DNA of 64,000 nt from Eutrigla gurnardus (lineage: Eukaryota; Chordata; Actinopteri; Perciformes; Triglidae), in assembly GCA_963514095.1 (NCBI GenBank), contig OY741281.1, positions 1,632,487 to 1,696,486 of the forward strand. Reading direction: 5' to 3'. The notes below the pieces were generated by a model. The model ran no database searches and had not been told where the DNA came from. It saw only the letters and a list, made by a program, of their open reading frames with translations. Both the position numbers and the translations under genes were made by a program. Positions 27,736 to 40,375 of the stretch are shown here, one piece after another (position 1 is the first letter of the stretch; the number at the start of each line of letters is the position of its first letter).

Positions 27736-30052
27736 ATTGACATTTGAATGTGTTGCCAAAGCACAATTACATATAATGCATTAAAAATAAAATAAAAATA
27801 AATAATAATAATATTACGAATAATAAAAAATAACAAATTCAAATAATAATAATAGAATAACATAGATAATTAAAAATATATATACTAAAAATGTCTGTAA
27901 AATCTCTCTCAGCAGTCATGGTCGTTGCCTTGCTGCCCCCTCCTCTTCCTCCTCCTCCTCCTCCTCCTGCTCCTCCTCCTCCTCCTCCTCTGCCCCTGTT
28001 GCACTGTGACCCGGTGACTGCCTGAGGAATGCTCCTGTGACCCTTCACATAAACAGAGCTTGTGTTTTCAGCCATGACCCCTGAGGAAACAAAAGGCACA
28101 TCCCCTTCAGAGGGTCTAGACTTTCCATGTTGGAAACACGGGGCCACCTTCACGTCTTTAACCTTTGTGTTGGAGGAACGAGACTTTTCCATGCGAGAGT
28201 CCTGTAGTGAGGTTGTTTCCATGTAACTGACTTGTTAATAATGTAGAATACGTAGGAAGTTGTTCATCTTTCTGTTAATTGGAATTCACTGAAAGTTACG
28301 CAAAAATCAATTCTAAGCCTTGTTTGTTTAAACATGGGGATTCAGTTTCGTAGTATTGCTGGAGGCTCTGGATCATCTTCAAAAAGCCCTCGTTAATACG
28401 CTGAAACCTGTTTGTCAAACCATAAATGTGGGTTTGATGGTGCAGACAGTGTGTATTGTTTGATTTTTATTGTTACTGTGGTTCAGAAGAACAGTGATGT
28501 TTCATGGTCAGATGTGAAACCCAGGTTGCTGGTTAGAATCTCAGATCCGAGTCCAATCAATCATCTGGGCTCCTCCATGTCTGCAGCTACCGCTCCATCC
28601 TCCAGCTGGTGAAGCCGTGGTACGACGAGGTCAAAGACTACTCCTTCCCGTACCCCCGCGACTGCAACCCCCGCTGCCCTCTCAGATGCTACGGGCCCAT
28701 GTGCACCCACTACACACAGGTACCCAGACCCCTCCCTCGGCCTTCAGTACAACACCGTGGAGTGATCAATAGCACTGATCGGCTGTCTCTGTTGCAGATG
28801 GTGTGGGCCACGTCCAACAAAGTGGGCTGTGCCGTTCACACGTGCCACAACATGAACGTGTGGGGCTCCGTGTGGAAACGGGCCACCTACCTCGTCTGCA
28901 ACTACTCCCCCAAGTAAGTATGTGGTCTCCAGGCGTACAGGGGAACCCTTTGAGAGCTCGTTAAGCAGCCTTTAATCCGGCTCTGTGAAATGCCACCCGC
29001 GTCGCCGCCGCCGGGAGGGACTGAGATCACCTCGATACAAACCTGTGAAGCGGCACCGAACAGTCAAACTGGACTCGTGACTCACTTGTGACCCGGGTTC
29101 TTTAATCCCAACGGGTTGAGACAGCCATGACCTATTTCAGAGAGTCTGGCTATGTCTGCTCTGAGGTCAGAGGTCGCTGGACACGAATACCGTAAATCCT
29201 CTAATATTGGCCTGTATTCCATTAGCAGCCGGGTCTCTAACTCGCTGTCGGCGGACGTAAATAAATAAAGGCCTGGGCCTATATTAGAGGATTTACGGTA
29301 ACTCGTAAATAAATAAAGGCCCGGGCCTATATTAGAGGATTTACGGTAACTCGTAAATAAATAAAGGCCTGGGCCTATATTAGAGGATTTACGGTAACTG
29401 GATGCTGCTATAACAGCAGCTGGAGTCTGGATGATTTGACCTTCTTTCCATTTACACATTTATAATATGATATTATACAGATAATTATACAGACCTATAG
29501 ATGCTGACAAACCTATCTAATATATCTATCTATCTAAAGGGTCACATAGTAGCTGTTCTGGATCTTTCGATCACGTCACATGATCTTCATCAGCATGTAC
29601 TGTAGTTCTCAGTCCGAATATTTGAAAAGCAGCAGTAAAAGTACAGGGTTCTCTCTCTGCACTGTTTTTTTTTTCTACAGTGGCCCTAATTCGCCGTCAT
29701 ATTGGGATTCACAAATCAAATAAAGTAATAATGAAATGTAATAACTCTACAATTAAGAGCATACATTGTAAAAGTAAAGGTTAAGGATTGTTATAAATAC
29801 TTTAGTGAGAGAGTGCAAAATGTAAACAGAAAGAAGATGATGTGATATGAGTGAGAGCTGCTAAATGGACACTAATATGAGCCTATAATGTAAATATGAA
29901 TAACTGTGTGTCCTAGGGGGAACTGGATCGGCGAGGCCCCCTACAAGGTGGGGGTTCCCTGCTCCGCCTGCCCCCCCAGCTACGGAGGCTCCTGCAGCAA
30001 CAACATGTGCTTCCCGGCTCTCAAGACGAACTACCTGCACTGGTTCAAATAA
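26587..30052 (+). CDS. PI15: Peptidase inhibitor 15 (secreted CAP protein)
   Basis: Five coding exons: 26587-26862, 27540-27658, 28587-28719, 28798-28913 and 29917-30052. All have GT-AG introns and phases that join cleanly, giving 780 nt and 259 aa, close to the 258 aa of mammalian PI15. Residues 1-23 are a signal peptide. RRKR at 58-61 is a furin-like propeptide site before the mature RYISQ start. The CAP (SCP/TAPS) domain spans about 68-215. Conserved CAP cavity residues include H75 (DYHNK), E112 (WEHG), E146 (WYDEVKDY) and H173 (HYTQ). The C-terminal 45 residues are cysteine-rich (ACPPSYGGSC) and end in HWFK, as in other PI15. NLS sequons lie at N34 and N125. PI15 is a secreted extracellular protein reported to inhibit trypsin weakly and implicated in craniofacial development. 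It is followed by CRISPLD1 on the same strand, as in other vertebrates. Confidence 0.97.
27122..27169 (+). repeat. (GA)n microsatellite in PI15 intron 1
   Basis: About 24 GA units within the 677-bp first coding intron. Confidence 0.95.
27704..28005 (+). repeat. (TC)n, retroelement-like tail and (TCC)n in PI15 intron 2
   Basis: (TC)n at 27704-27733 leads into TTTATTGACATTTGAATGTG and an A/T-rich block resembling common fish retroelement 3' ends. A (TCC)n tract follows at about 27943-27990. The (GA)n of intron 1 and (TC)n of intron 2 are complementary and could pair in the pre-mRNA. Confidence 0.7.
29189..29398. mobile_element. Miniature inverted-repeat element with triplicated end, PI15 intron 4
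   Basis: The left terminus ACCGTAAATCCTCTAATAT (from 29189) is the reverse complement of ATATTAGAGGATTTACGGT at the right (ends 29395). The right end is repeated three times in a 48-bp unit starting at 29258, 29306 and 29354 (TAAATAAATAAAGGCC..). This is a non-autonomous DNA-transposon-like element whose end has been tandemly amplified. Confidence 0.75.
29651..29703. mobile_element. Solo end of the X-box miniature transposon
   Basis: CTACAGTGGCCCTAATTCGCCGTCATA after a T-run matches the right terminus of the copies at 55937 and 57672. No core or second terminus is present. Confidence 0.55.
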
Positions 30053-31110
30053 AACTTTATTTCAACCACGTCACAAAGAACAAAGGATTTGCACAAACGT
30101 CGTGGATCACACTATTTTGTATATATGGGCGTATTTAAAAAGACACAAACATACATTTTTTTAAAAAAGGCAGCAGACGATTTTTTTGTACATAAAGTGT
30201 AAATTAATGTTGATATAATTTATGTGTGGAGGGGGTCCTTGAAGGCAGCGCGTGCTGTTTAACGGTGATTAAGGGCGTGAGGGGGATCCGAGCTGCTCAC
30301 GGCGGTGCTGTGGACTTCACACCTTCACGTTGTGTGCTCGGCCTTCACGGGAATGTGGCGAGGTCGGGATGAAAGCGTCTGACCTCCAGGGTGGAAACCT
30401 GTGGAAACTCCACACTCCACTCCATCTGTGTCCTGGCAACAATCTGTTGACAAAAGTGCACTTACTAGAAAGTACAAGTATACGAGATGAGGAATATACG
30501 GATAAAGGCTTGAAATATCAACATTTACATGCATTTGCAGTTTTTATCTGCACTGATGTTTCATATTTCCTAGAATATTCCTTTAAAAGTTGCCCACATA
30601 TCTGTTTATGTAATCCTATTTGTACACAGTGTATTGGTATATTATATTTCAATATATTGCTTCAAATCGGTTGTTTATATTTGGTTATGATCACTGATGT
30701 AGTTTTTTTTAGGCACTCAAGTGCACCTTAATCTTTTCTAAAAGTTTCCAAAATACGCGTTTTGTTCTTTTCTTTTTTGTACATGTAGATAATCATCATA
30801 CCGTGACTATCCTAAAACAAGTATAAGTTATTCATTTTTATATGGGGAAAATATTTAATTGATATTCATTTTGTATTTGTTTTGCAAAACGATTGTAAAT
30901 ATATAAAGGATAAAAAAAAGAACGTGGTTCATTTGCATGTCAGCTTTTTATACATTGAAGGACTTTAAAGTAAATCTGAGATCTAGTGGGAAATAATGCA
31001 TCACAAAATAGGAACGTTTTCCGCACTGACTGTATTTAATATGCAATGAGCTGCGCTTTTTTCATGTTGTGTGGTTTGTTTTTGTAATAAAATGGTTTAT
31101 TTTGATCGTT
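30053..31110 (+). other. PI15: PI15 3' untranslated region and poly(A) signal
   Basis: AT-rich sequence without repeats, ending at an AATAAA at 31086-31091 followed by a TG/T-rich stretch typical of a cleavage site. An AATAAA overlapping the stop codon (30048-30053) is unlikely to be used. The 3' end is inferred from the signal only. Confidence 0.6.
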
Positions 31111-31217
31111 TCTTATTTTATTTTAAGATATATTCCACAAGTTTGCAGGAGTTTGGATTAAGTTCTGATTTTTCACCATCAAACCACGCCCTTCCTCTGG
31201 TCTGATATTGATTAAAA

Positions 31218-31750
31218 GTTCTGCCTAGAGGTGTAACGATTCATTCGATTAATCGATGAATCGATTGTCAGTCCTATAGATTCTACTAAATCCATCTGCT
31301 ACAATAAATAAATAAAATGAATCGTTTTGGCTTCACCAATAATCGATATTAATGCATTTAATCGGATGAATCGTGATTCTTACTTATGATTAATGTTTTA
31401 ATACGTTTAAGACACTCTCTCCCCTGCCAGCATGGAGTCTACTGAAAATGTTAAAAATAACTGAGCAATGTTTAATTACATTTTAGTATTCAGCATAAAA
31501 TATTATGCAGGACTACTTTTTTCTAGAATAAATATGTTATTTTTCACCTTTCAGAAGAATACAGATAGTCTCACTCGCATTATTGCATGTTTATTTAATG
31601 GATATAGAATTTTGGTTACAAGTTACTGAATCGAATCGAATTGAATCGTTACAACAACAAAAAATCGTCCTTGAATCGAATCGCCAACTACTGTATCGTT
31701 AATCGAAACGAATCGCTGTGAAGCCGAAGATTCACACCCCTAGTTCTGCC
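31218..31750. mobile_element. hAT-type miniature element with 8-bp target-site duplication
   Basis: The element is 31226-31742 (517 bp). It begins TAGAGGTGTAACGATTC and ends GATTCACACCCCTA, which are imperfect terminal inverted repeats. The 8-bp sequence GTTCTGCC flanks it at 31218-31225 and 31743-31750. An 8-bp duplication with TAG-GGTGT-like ends fits the hAT superfamily. The interior is rich in AATCGAT motifs and has no transposase, so it is non-autonomous. Confidence 0.87.
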
Positions 31751-32370
31751 CAAACTACCAATCAGGCTCATTCCATCCAGCTTTCACTTTCAATTCAAAG
31801 TTTCCTGTGAATCAGAAGGCCAGAGAGGGAGAGAAGCATGCTGGGAATGCTGAGTGTGAATCCTCATAAGAGGAGGTTGACTCTATGTTTACACAAACCA
31901 ACAAGACGGTCGGGTTTCAGGTTTCCTCCTGTTTGAGTTAGTCCATGAAACCGTTGACCTCGGAGAGAGAGACGGGAATGTGTGTCACCGCCATACAAAT
32001 CAAACTAAATCAAAAACATAGCCAAGAAAAAAGGCAGAGTAAACAAAGAGAGATGTTATGTTTGTTCTGCAGCGTGTGAGAGAGAGCCGGAGGTAAAAAC
32101 CATTAAACATCCTGATGTTCTGGGCCGAGGCTGCAGGTTTGGTTTACTGTTTTCTCCGGCTGGGGTTTGCAGGATGAGGATCTGGTCTGATCTGCATCAA
32201 AGGCATGAGATCAAGACAACAAATGTAGAAAACCCAACAAGAAATCTGGATTCGTTCAAACCTGCAGAAAAACATCTTCCAATGTGAAACGGGAGGCGGA
32301 GCAACGGTTAAGGACGTGGATTTGGGATTAAAACAGAACCTCTTGATGGTTCAGGGATGAGAACACAAAT
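31751..32370. other. Intergenic, nothing recognised
   Basis: No gene or repeat identified between the hAT-type element and the next miniature transposon. Confidence 0.5.
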
Positions 32371-32760
32371 ACGACGGCGTACACTGTAGGAACAAAAAGA
32401 GTTTATAGTGTTAAGTGGCAAATTTGTGAGTTTATTATAGCTAACGTCCCATGAATGTACATCTATGTTTCTAATTAATATACACAACGCCTCGTTAAGG
32501 TCCTTAGGGTGATGATGTTGATGCTTATTTGTAGGACAAACTGTCATCTTATGGGTGTTTATTGATCGGGGCGGTTGGGCTAAGATGCTAGCGGTAGCTT
32601 CCACTTGTTGTCATAGCAACGGCAAACATCCGGAGTTAGCGGAACCAAGCAACTTGTTTATATATCGGCTTTATATATTTATAAACTAGCAGATTTGTCA
32701 CTTTTATTCTCTGAATATCGCCCTCCTCTCTCGGCTAAGTTTTTTTTTCCTACAGAGGAA
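32371..32760 (+). mobile_element. X-box miniature transposon, copy B
   Basis: Left end ACGACGGCGTACACTGTAGG. The core is shared with copies A and C. The right end is CTCTCTCGGCTAAGTTTTTTTT followed by CCTACAG. The motif GTTGTCATAGCAAC is intact at 32607-32620. There are small internal deletions at both ends. Confidence 0.82.
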
Positions 32761-33038
32761 CCGAACAAAAACACTCATAAATGGAGCGTTAAGATTTAAA
32801 GTAGCAACACTTTCATATTTCAACAGCTTCCGTGACTCCACTTCCACATCTCACACTTCAGCTGCATCATCTTCCTCCTAACTCACACTGTTCACACTCC
32901 ATTTACTCCAACGGCGTTCAGCTCCAACGCTTCCACGCATCGGCCGACTTCCAGATCTCCCCTTCACTTCACAACATGACTCAGCAGATTTACATGACAT
33001 CTCAACCGCTTTCAACGCAGGCCGACACTTCAACCCCT

Positions 33039-33295
33039 CACCATGACGACACCTGCTGAGGTCACCATGACGACACCTGACACCTGCTGAGGTCACCATG
33101 ACGACACCTGCTGAGGTCACCATGACGACACCTGCTGAGGTCACCATGACGACACCTGACACCTGCTGAGGTCACGATGACGACACCTGCTGAGGTCACC
33201 ATGACGACACCTGCTGAGGTCACCATGACGACACCTGACACCTGCTGAGGTCACCATGACGACACCTGACACCTGCTGAGGTCACCATGACGACG
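33039..33295 (+). repeat. 24/31-bp minisatellite with ERE-like palindrome in each unit
   Basis: The unit CACCATGACGACACCTGCTGAGGT (24 bp here, written as two parts CACCATGACGACACC and TGCTGAGGT) alternates with a 31-bp version containing an extra ACACCTG. Joining units creates GGTCACCATGACG nine times (one with CGA as spacer). This matches the estrogen response element GGTCAnnnTGACC at 9 of its 10 fixed positions. It lies about 2 kb downstream of PI15. Confidence 0.88.
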
Positions 33296-36200
33296 CAGCT
33301 CTCGTCTGAACCCTCAGATCTCACGTGAGTCACCGAGCCGTCAGATACCGTTGCTGCTGATTTTGGGAAGAAGATGGAGACTCCAGCGGGACGATACGAT
33401 GGGGTGAGAGATTATTAGCAGGGAGGGGGGAGAGGGGGAGGATGGGGGGAGGATGGGGGAGTCAACCACCCATCCAAGTCCAGTAATGGTGAGAAGCATG
33501 AGAAAGAGTCGGAGTGAGTAAATCTGGGAAAAGGATAAATATATTGTGGAGGGAGCAGCTGCAGATAATCTGCTCTCCTCTTCTTCTTCTCCTCCTCTTC
33601 TTCCTCTCCTCCTCCCCCTCTCCCCCTCCTCCTCCTCCCCCTCTCTCCCTCCTCCTCTCCCTCCTCCTCTACAAACTCCCTGCCCTCTCTGACTGATGGT
33701 TGAGACTCTGGGAGACTTCTCTGTGATTCATGGTATTATGTTCTCCTTGTTTCTTCCGTCCGTGTTGGACGAACATCAACTATGTTTATTTGCTCCGCTT
33801 GCAGCTCAACCATCTGACATGTGACCGTGTCCTCAAAGCCCCGATCACCGCGACCTCGTGTTGAGGTCATGTAGAAGAGAGAGAGCTGCCATGCTCGGCT
33901 GCTGAGGAGATAAATCACTGCTGAGCCACTAAATAACATCCACTTACTCACTAGAGTTCTGGAGCTTTTGACCACATCTTACTCTCTTCACCAGCGGATG
34001 GAGTCGGCATGAAGCTGGACGGATTCTTCTGTGAGATTTGAGGGACTTCAGATTGAGATTGACAGGTCGATCTTGATCTTCACAGCAGATCTTCCACTCA
34101 AGGTCCACTTACGTTCTTCTTCCAGAGCTTTCGAGCATATTGCACAATATTACGTCCCAAAATTTAAAAACCTAATTAGCATAATTTAAATGTAGTTCCA
34201 TATCAGGATCATGAACTTTATCATGTTCACAGAATCTCTCCTCTTTGTGTTTTTGTGAGTACCTATAGTGTATTTGTATTTGTACTGTATTTTGTTGTAT
34301 CTACTTGTTTTGGGAACTACAGATGGAAATTAGATATTTGACTAAATCTGGTGCACACATCTTTTTATTTTCTTAATAATCAATGTTATGTTGCATGTTG
34401 TCTCTTGACAAATACAATAAATAAATAAAAATAATAACAATAACCTTGAGATTGTTTTGTCAAACCCAACAAATAACCTTTATATTTGGATGAAAGAAAG
34501 AAAAGCTCATTTAATGTTATTTAGAATATGATGTTTATGCATTTGCAGGATATATAATGGAAACATTTGCACATGTGTTACCTTAATTGTGATAATTATA
34601 CTGCATTATGTCCAATCTGATTAATCTTGTGCAGATATTGTGGATGTAACTTTCCGAGCGACCTCGCTGCGTTCACACGCCGGGGGTCGGGAATACGTTG
34701 ACATATGTGTTTCCCAGAGACTGTCAGCTACTCTCCTCAAATGTTGCCATGTACATGTTAAAACCCCCTTTGAGACCATAAATCTCTCACAGTTAACTGC
34801 AGGGCTCCTTCTTTTGCGTTGGATGCCCTTACTTCAAACAAGGGGTGAAAAAAGACCGTTTTTAAAGGTACACCAATCATTTGCGGTGGCTCAGATGTCT
34901 ATTTTTGTTCCATAATGGTATTTATTCAGGAGAGTGTCGCCATAACATGCGGGGGGAAATATTTCATTTCTCAGGGTTGTTTTACACGTGTGCTCTCCGA
35001 GCAACAAGACACCGTTCCAGTTTATCTTATGGTCACTTTTCTCGTCTGCTGACTTTCCCTTGGCGAAGTCAGCTCCAGTCAAACAGAAATGAAGCATATC
35101 TGGCATACCTCGGGATAGATATTCCATGTTTTATGATGCCGTGTAATCAAACTGTATAGTCTGTATTCACCTTAGAAGTAATGACATGCTGCGTGTTCGT
35201 CTCCACCACATATGAGAATACAGACGAGTCCCTTCTGTTCCCGTCTAAGACCAGAACCAGAGGAGACGGTGGCCTCCACGTCCCTCTGCAGGTCTTTGTC
35301 TGGACCGGGGCCCTCGGGGGACTTCAGACCAGCGACATCCAGCAGCCGGGGGCCAAAATCAATGTCCTCTCAGACAGCAGAGCAGCTGGGAAAGTGCTGC
35401 ATACTCTCTTCTATACCTGCTTGCAAGCGTTTTCTGATACAGGATGTTGACCTCATGTGTTCATCATTCCTTCTCACGGCATCGTCACTACAAGATTCAC
35501 TAAAGTCTAGCAGAAGTTAATTTATGAGTCTAACAGAAAGAGTATTGACGTGCAGCACGCTAGCCCACAGATCGAATCCAAGAGAACTCATGGTTATTGC
35601 ATTTCTCTGCTCGTTTGGTGCATTATTGTGAAATGTCTTGGTTTGTCCACATGGTTTGCACCACAAGCAAACTATCTATTAAACGTTCAGCACAGAGAAA
35701 CATAATGTCGGAGGAGCTTCTGGTAGAGTTACTTCATTGGATGCTCTGTCATATAAAACAAAAGGGAGTTTGGACAGAAAACCACAGATCAGTGGACCAG
35801 AGCTGTAGACTTCCAGTCATCTGACTGGGATGGATGGGAGGCGGAGGATACCTGCAGTCATCGTGAACTGTTTCTCTTTTATTTTCTTTTACAACGTGCA
35901 TTCAGTGTGAAAGACACGTTGATTGTATGTTGAAGGACACTGACATCTGGTGGTGAAGAGTGTGCTAGCAGATTAAAAACAGCTGACCTCCAGAGGTTAA
36001 GGTCAGTAAGTGAAAGCGAAATGAATCATTTTATGAATTACATGATTTTTTTGTGCAAATAACCCGGAGAGTCTCTGTGGCCTTCCAGGCTTCCTTAGAT
36101 GGAGAAGCGATCACAATGATCTCCTCCTCTGTGTATTATTTTTATTTGCATGTTGACTATTCGGACTCCACATGGTTCAATTCCCTTCACTGTCTCTTTG

Positions 36201-37160
36201 CCGTTCGTCAGTTTGTACCAAGAAACAATATGTGATCGTAACATGTTGGAGGAACGTTTGAACTGTAAACGGCTCATTATCGTCTGTGTTAATTCTGTTA
36301 GACGAGGATCTTCTGCTTCTCGTGCACCGTTAATAACTTCAGCATGGTGTTCAGACACTGGGGAAAACCAGAACCATTCAGTGATTCAGCTGCTTTAAGA
36401 CCCAGACCAGTGACCTTTGACCTTTTCTCTTCCGTCAGGCCTCAGATGTTCACAGCCAAATGATGCAGGAGTTAAAATAATAGCAGAGTAAAGCTCTTCA
36501 CCAGTGTTGAAGTGCTCCTGAACCATGGTGAGCAGATTAGGTGGAGAAGCAGCAGGAGGCTCTGGATGACTCCAGGCGTCAGCAGGAACTTCTCCACCGA
36601 GCTACACGTGTAAACAATACTCATAAATACACATGACTGCAGGTCACAGGCAGGACGGCTGATCAATAAGTCACGAGGCTCTCGGCTTCACTCCATCTCC
36701 TGACTTCCACTGGCAGAGGGTGCTTATGTGGTGATTTAGACGCTGAGTTCCCATCATGCACCGTGTTCTCCATGGAGAGACACGAGGGAGGAAACGAGGC
36801 GTTACAGTCAATGAAGGGAGTTGTGATACTTTTACTACTGCAGTAAATACAGTCATCCTCCCGGGCTTCTGGATCACCGACCAATAACAGACGGGATGAA
36901 GATATTTATGTGAAAATAACTTCCACACAGCAGGTTCAAGCTAATAAAATGACAATTTTACATACAAATATCAAGTTAATACCAATTTAAGTCAAACGGC
37001 GTATAAAGAATTACAATAACAATGTCACTATAACAATCATATATTTAGTTTTCAGACACAATCCTCTGTTTATTCCTATTTAAATTGATTATTAATCACT
37101 TTTGACCAGGTGTAATGATCACATTATGTTTCACAAATACACAGAAATGAATTCATGCAT
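33296..37160. other. Intergenic, no gene seen
   Basis: Contains a polypyrimidine tract (TCCTCC / CTCCCT) at about 33575-33670 and a GGGGGA-rich patch near 33420-33460. Otherwise no supported gene. Frames of 80-100 codons near 34640-35520 lack any family resemblance. Confidence 0.45.
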
Positions 37161-37682
37161 GATGTTTGTTTGGAGGGCTGCACGGTGGTGTAGTGGGTAG
37201 CACTCTCGCCTCACAGCAAGAGGGTCCTGGGTTTGATTCCCGGGTCGGCCCGGGTTCCTTCTGTGTGGAGTTTGCATGTTCTCCCCGTGTAAGCGTGGGT
37301 TCTCTCCGGGTTCTCCGGCTTCCTCCCACAGTCCAAAGACATGCAGGATGGGGATAGGTTCATTGGTGACTCTAAATTGCCCGTAGGTGTGAATGTGAGC
37401 GTGAATGGTTGTTTATCTCTACATGTCTCCCTGTGATAGACTGGTTACCTGTCTGTCTCTACATGTCTCCCTGTGATAGACTGGTTACCTGTCTGTCTCT
37501 ACATGTCTCCCTGTGATAGACTGGTTACCTGTCTGTCTCTACATGTCGGCCCTGTGATAGACTGGCGTCCTGTCCAGGGTGTACCCTGCCTTCGCCCAAT
37601 GACAGCTGGGATCGGCTCCAGCCCCCCGCGACCCTAAATACAGGATAAGCGGTAGAAAATGGATGGATGGATGTTTTTTTGG
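37161..37682 (+). mobile_element. tRNA-derived SINE, second full copy with internal 40-bp expansion
   Basis: Starts GGGCTGCACGGTGG at 37175, with the same box A and box B region and GGAT tail as the copy at 3322. Candidate target-site duplications GATGTTTGTTTGG (37161-37173) and GATGTTTTTTTGG (37670-37682) differ at one base. A 40-bp unit (CTCTACATGTCTCCCTGTGA then TAGACTGGTTACCTGTCTGT) is tandemly repeated three times at 37418-37557. The copy at 3322 has only one corresponding segment. Confidence 0.85.
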
Positions 37683-38940
37683 CACTATAAAAGACAAGAC
37701 ATTTGCAAATTATTCCAACTTCACGGGCGACCCTGTATTATAAGTAATAATAATAATCCAGTGATATAATCCAACACTTATAATATGAGGTAATTTTGTG
37801 CACAGAATTTGTACTTTAAAATGCAAGACTTTGATACTTCTTTTACGTAAATGCAATATTTAATGCACTTTTGTTTTAATGCAGTGTTTTGCAGTATTTT
37901 AAAGTTATCATGTACGTAAGTAAAAGTACAAATACCACAAAAGTATTGAGCATTAAACCGACGGGGAGACATTTGAATCCAGTAGGTTCACATTCACCCT
38001 CACAGCTGCACCGGCGTCTCTTCACCACCAGGGGGAGGAGGCAGACAGACTAAGCCAAACCCTGACCTGCAGCAGATCTCTGACCTCCTGCTGAGCTGCT
38101 GATAATGTCACAATGATGTAGAGCGGCCGCCCAACATGACCTTGATGCTCTCTCCTCCTGCTCTCACCCCCGGGACGCCCTTCCCGAACGCCCCGCCCTC
38201 GAGTCCAGCTCAAACCAGACCCATTAAGGGGGGAACGTGGGCCAACAAAAAGTGTTCTTCCAGAGTTGTTTGTTTTGGTTTTTGTGTTTCGCTGCCGGGT
38301 CCGGAGGGCTACCGTTGGAGTCTGGCGCGGCCCGCCGGCATTCTGCTGGGTTCATGGGGTTTTCTCTCAGACCACATGCTGAACGGGAGGAGGTCCCCCC
38401 TGGAAACCAGCATTCGGGCCAAACAATGGCTGCGTGGGTGAGATAGAAGGAGTGTTGGACAGAAACAGGTTATAGAGGAGGTCTGGAATGAAAGATGTGG
38501 GGAAATAGTAAGAAAATAATATATAGAGAGAGAGAGAACTGTCATGAAAGGCCACTAAACACAAAATCACTTATATTGCTGCACCAACGGCACAAACAGT
38601 GTATATTTAGTGGCCGGCTTCGTAATAAACATCAATCTGAGAACGTTCGTTACAGATGGCTTGACCTAAATCAGCACGCTGTAAATCTCAGATATCCCTC
38701 CGAGGAGCAGCCGGCGCTAAATAGTCCCTCATCCACACTAGTTTCATTTTATAGTCGGGGGGTCAGAGACGACCTCTCGTCTCTCACAGTCGCCTCTTTA
38801 TGTATTTCACATTTAACATTTATGTCATAGAAGAAGTCATTTTCACATAAACCCCAATAAAAACACATTTTTCAGTCTTTAAAATAATTTTAATCATCTT
38901 TTATGTATTGACTCATATATTTATGTTACGGAGGCGTATC

Positions 38941-38941
<1 letters not shown>
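37683..38941. other. Intergenic, nothing recognised
   Basis: No supported gene or transposon. A GC-richer patch near 38140-38440 has open frames on several strands without coding character. Confidence 0.5.
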
Positions 38942-39023
<82 letters not shown>

Positions 39024-39062
39024 ACACACACACAAACACACACACGCACACACACACACACA
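38942..39062 (+). repeat. (CA)n microsatellite
   Basis: About 60 CA units with a few interruptions towards the 3' end. Confidence 0.95.
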
Positions 39063-40188
39063 TCTAAAAGGAGAGCAGCATTAGTTCTCTAGCAGATGAA
39101 TGAGTGTTTCCCTCCTGGGAGTTGGAGTGTTGCTATTTCAGCTGCGGTGGGGGGGTGGGGGGTGGGGGGGGGGTGGTCTGGGGGGTCTGGGGAAGCCTGC
39201 TCGGGTCCTGACCACAGAGAGGGGGACCGCTGCTGGGTCTTGTGGCCGAGGCCTCTGCTGCTGACCCAGGCAGCAGACAGTAAACCTGGGTTTATGGAAG
39301 TTCAGAATGCGGTGGGTCCTCCAATGTGAGAGCTCTTGTGTCTGTTCTGGACTAGAGGTTAAACCAGGAAGACCTGGTTTTGTATGCATCTGCAGGACCC
39401 GGTCCACCTCCTCAGTGCTGCATCTTCACTACGGGGAGCAGTGAAGTGGAAAGGATGAACTTTACTTTACATTTCAGAGGATGATATTGAAGTTTTTGCT
39501 CTACAACAGTCTTTTTCTGGTGTGACTCTTTTACAAACAAGCCGGTATCCTCCACACACCCGGGTTGTTTCATTTGAATAAACGCTCGAGGGCCAAAAGA
39601 AGTCAGATTAACCAACATTTATTACTAAAGCAAAGATTAGAGAAACAGACAGAATGTGAATCCAAATTTGTGTCAGAGAATTTTTTTATTCTTCTGTAAC
39701 ACATTTATCACCTCAGGGTGCTCAGATTTATCTTTATGACCCAGTGGATATTCACAGCTTTATATCGTTATTTATAACAAATATGAGTACATCAAATAAT
39801 ATAAACATTTCATACTGTCAGTACATCTGGGTGGAGACTTCTCTGAACTTTTACTTCAGTATGAATTTGAATACAGGACTTTTTTTTTTTAGCATTAAAC
39901 ATCTTAATGATGACTATTTATTACAGTATTACTTATAATATAGTGACCATGCTGAATCTGAAATGATGAATTACAAATAAATCCATAACCAAGTGAGAGA
40001 AGTGTCCATTCAGCCCCTGTTTTACCTGATGTGAGTGAAACAGAAATAGCATGGAAACATCAGGGAGTCATGGAAACGGAGGGATTTAAAGAAAAAAACA
40101 AAAAAAAAACACAGAACCCGGGAACACGGTCCGCTTGGCTAGCATTCGGTTTATTATGTTTGTCAGGTAAAATAAAAGAAGATTGTGT
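39063..40188. other. Intergenic, G-rich patch only
   Basis: No supported gene. A run of GGGGGG blocks at 39148-39195 could form a G-quadruplex. Confidence 0.5.
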
Positions 40189-40281
<93 letters not shown>

Positions 40282-40375
40282 CTGGTGATTAGCTACCGTT
40301 TCCACATGTGTAACAGCTCCCAGTGAAAATGACCAGATGACAAAAAGACAAAACCTGCCTGTTTCCATTATGGAA

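Noticed and set aside
33039..33295. CRISPR-like array
   Set aside because: The repeats are contiguous 24/31-bp minisatellite units without unique spacers, in a vertebrate genome.
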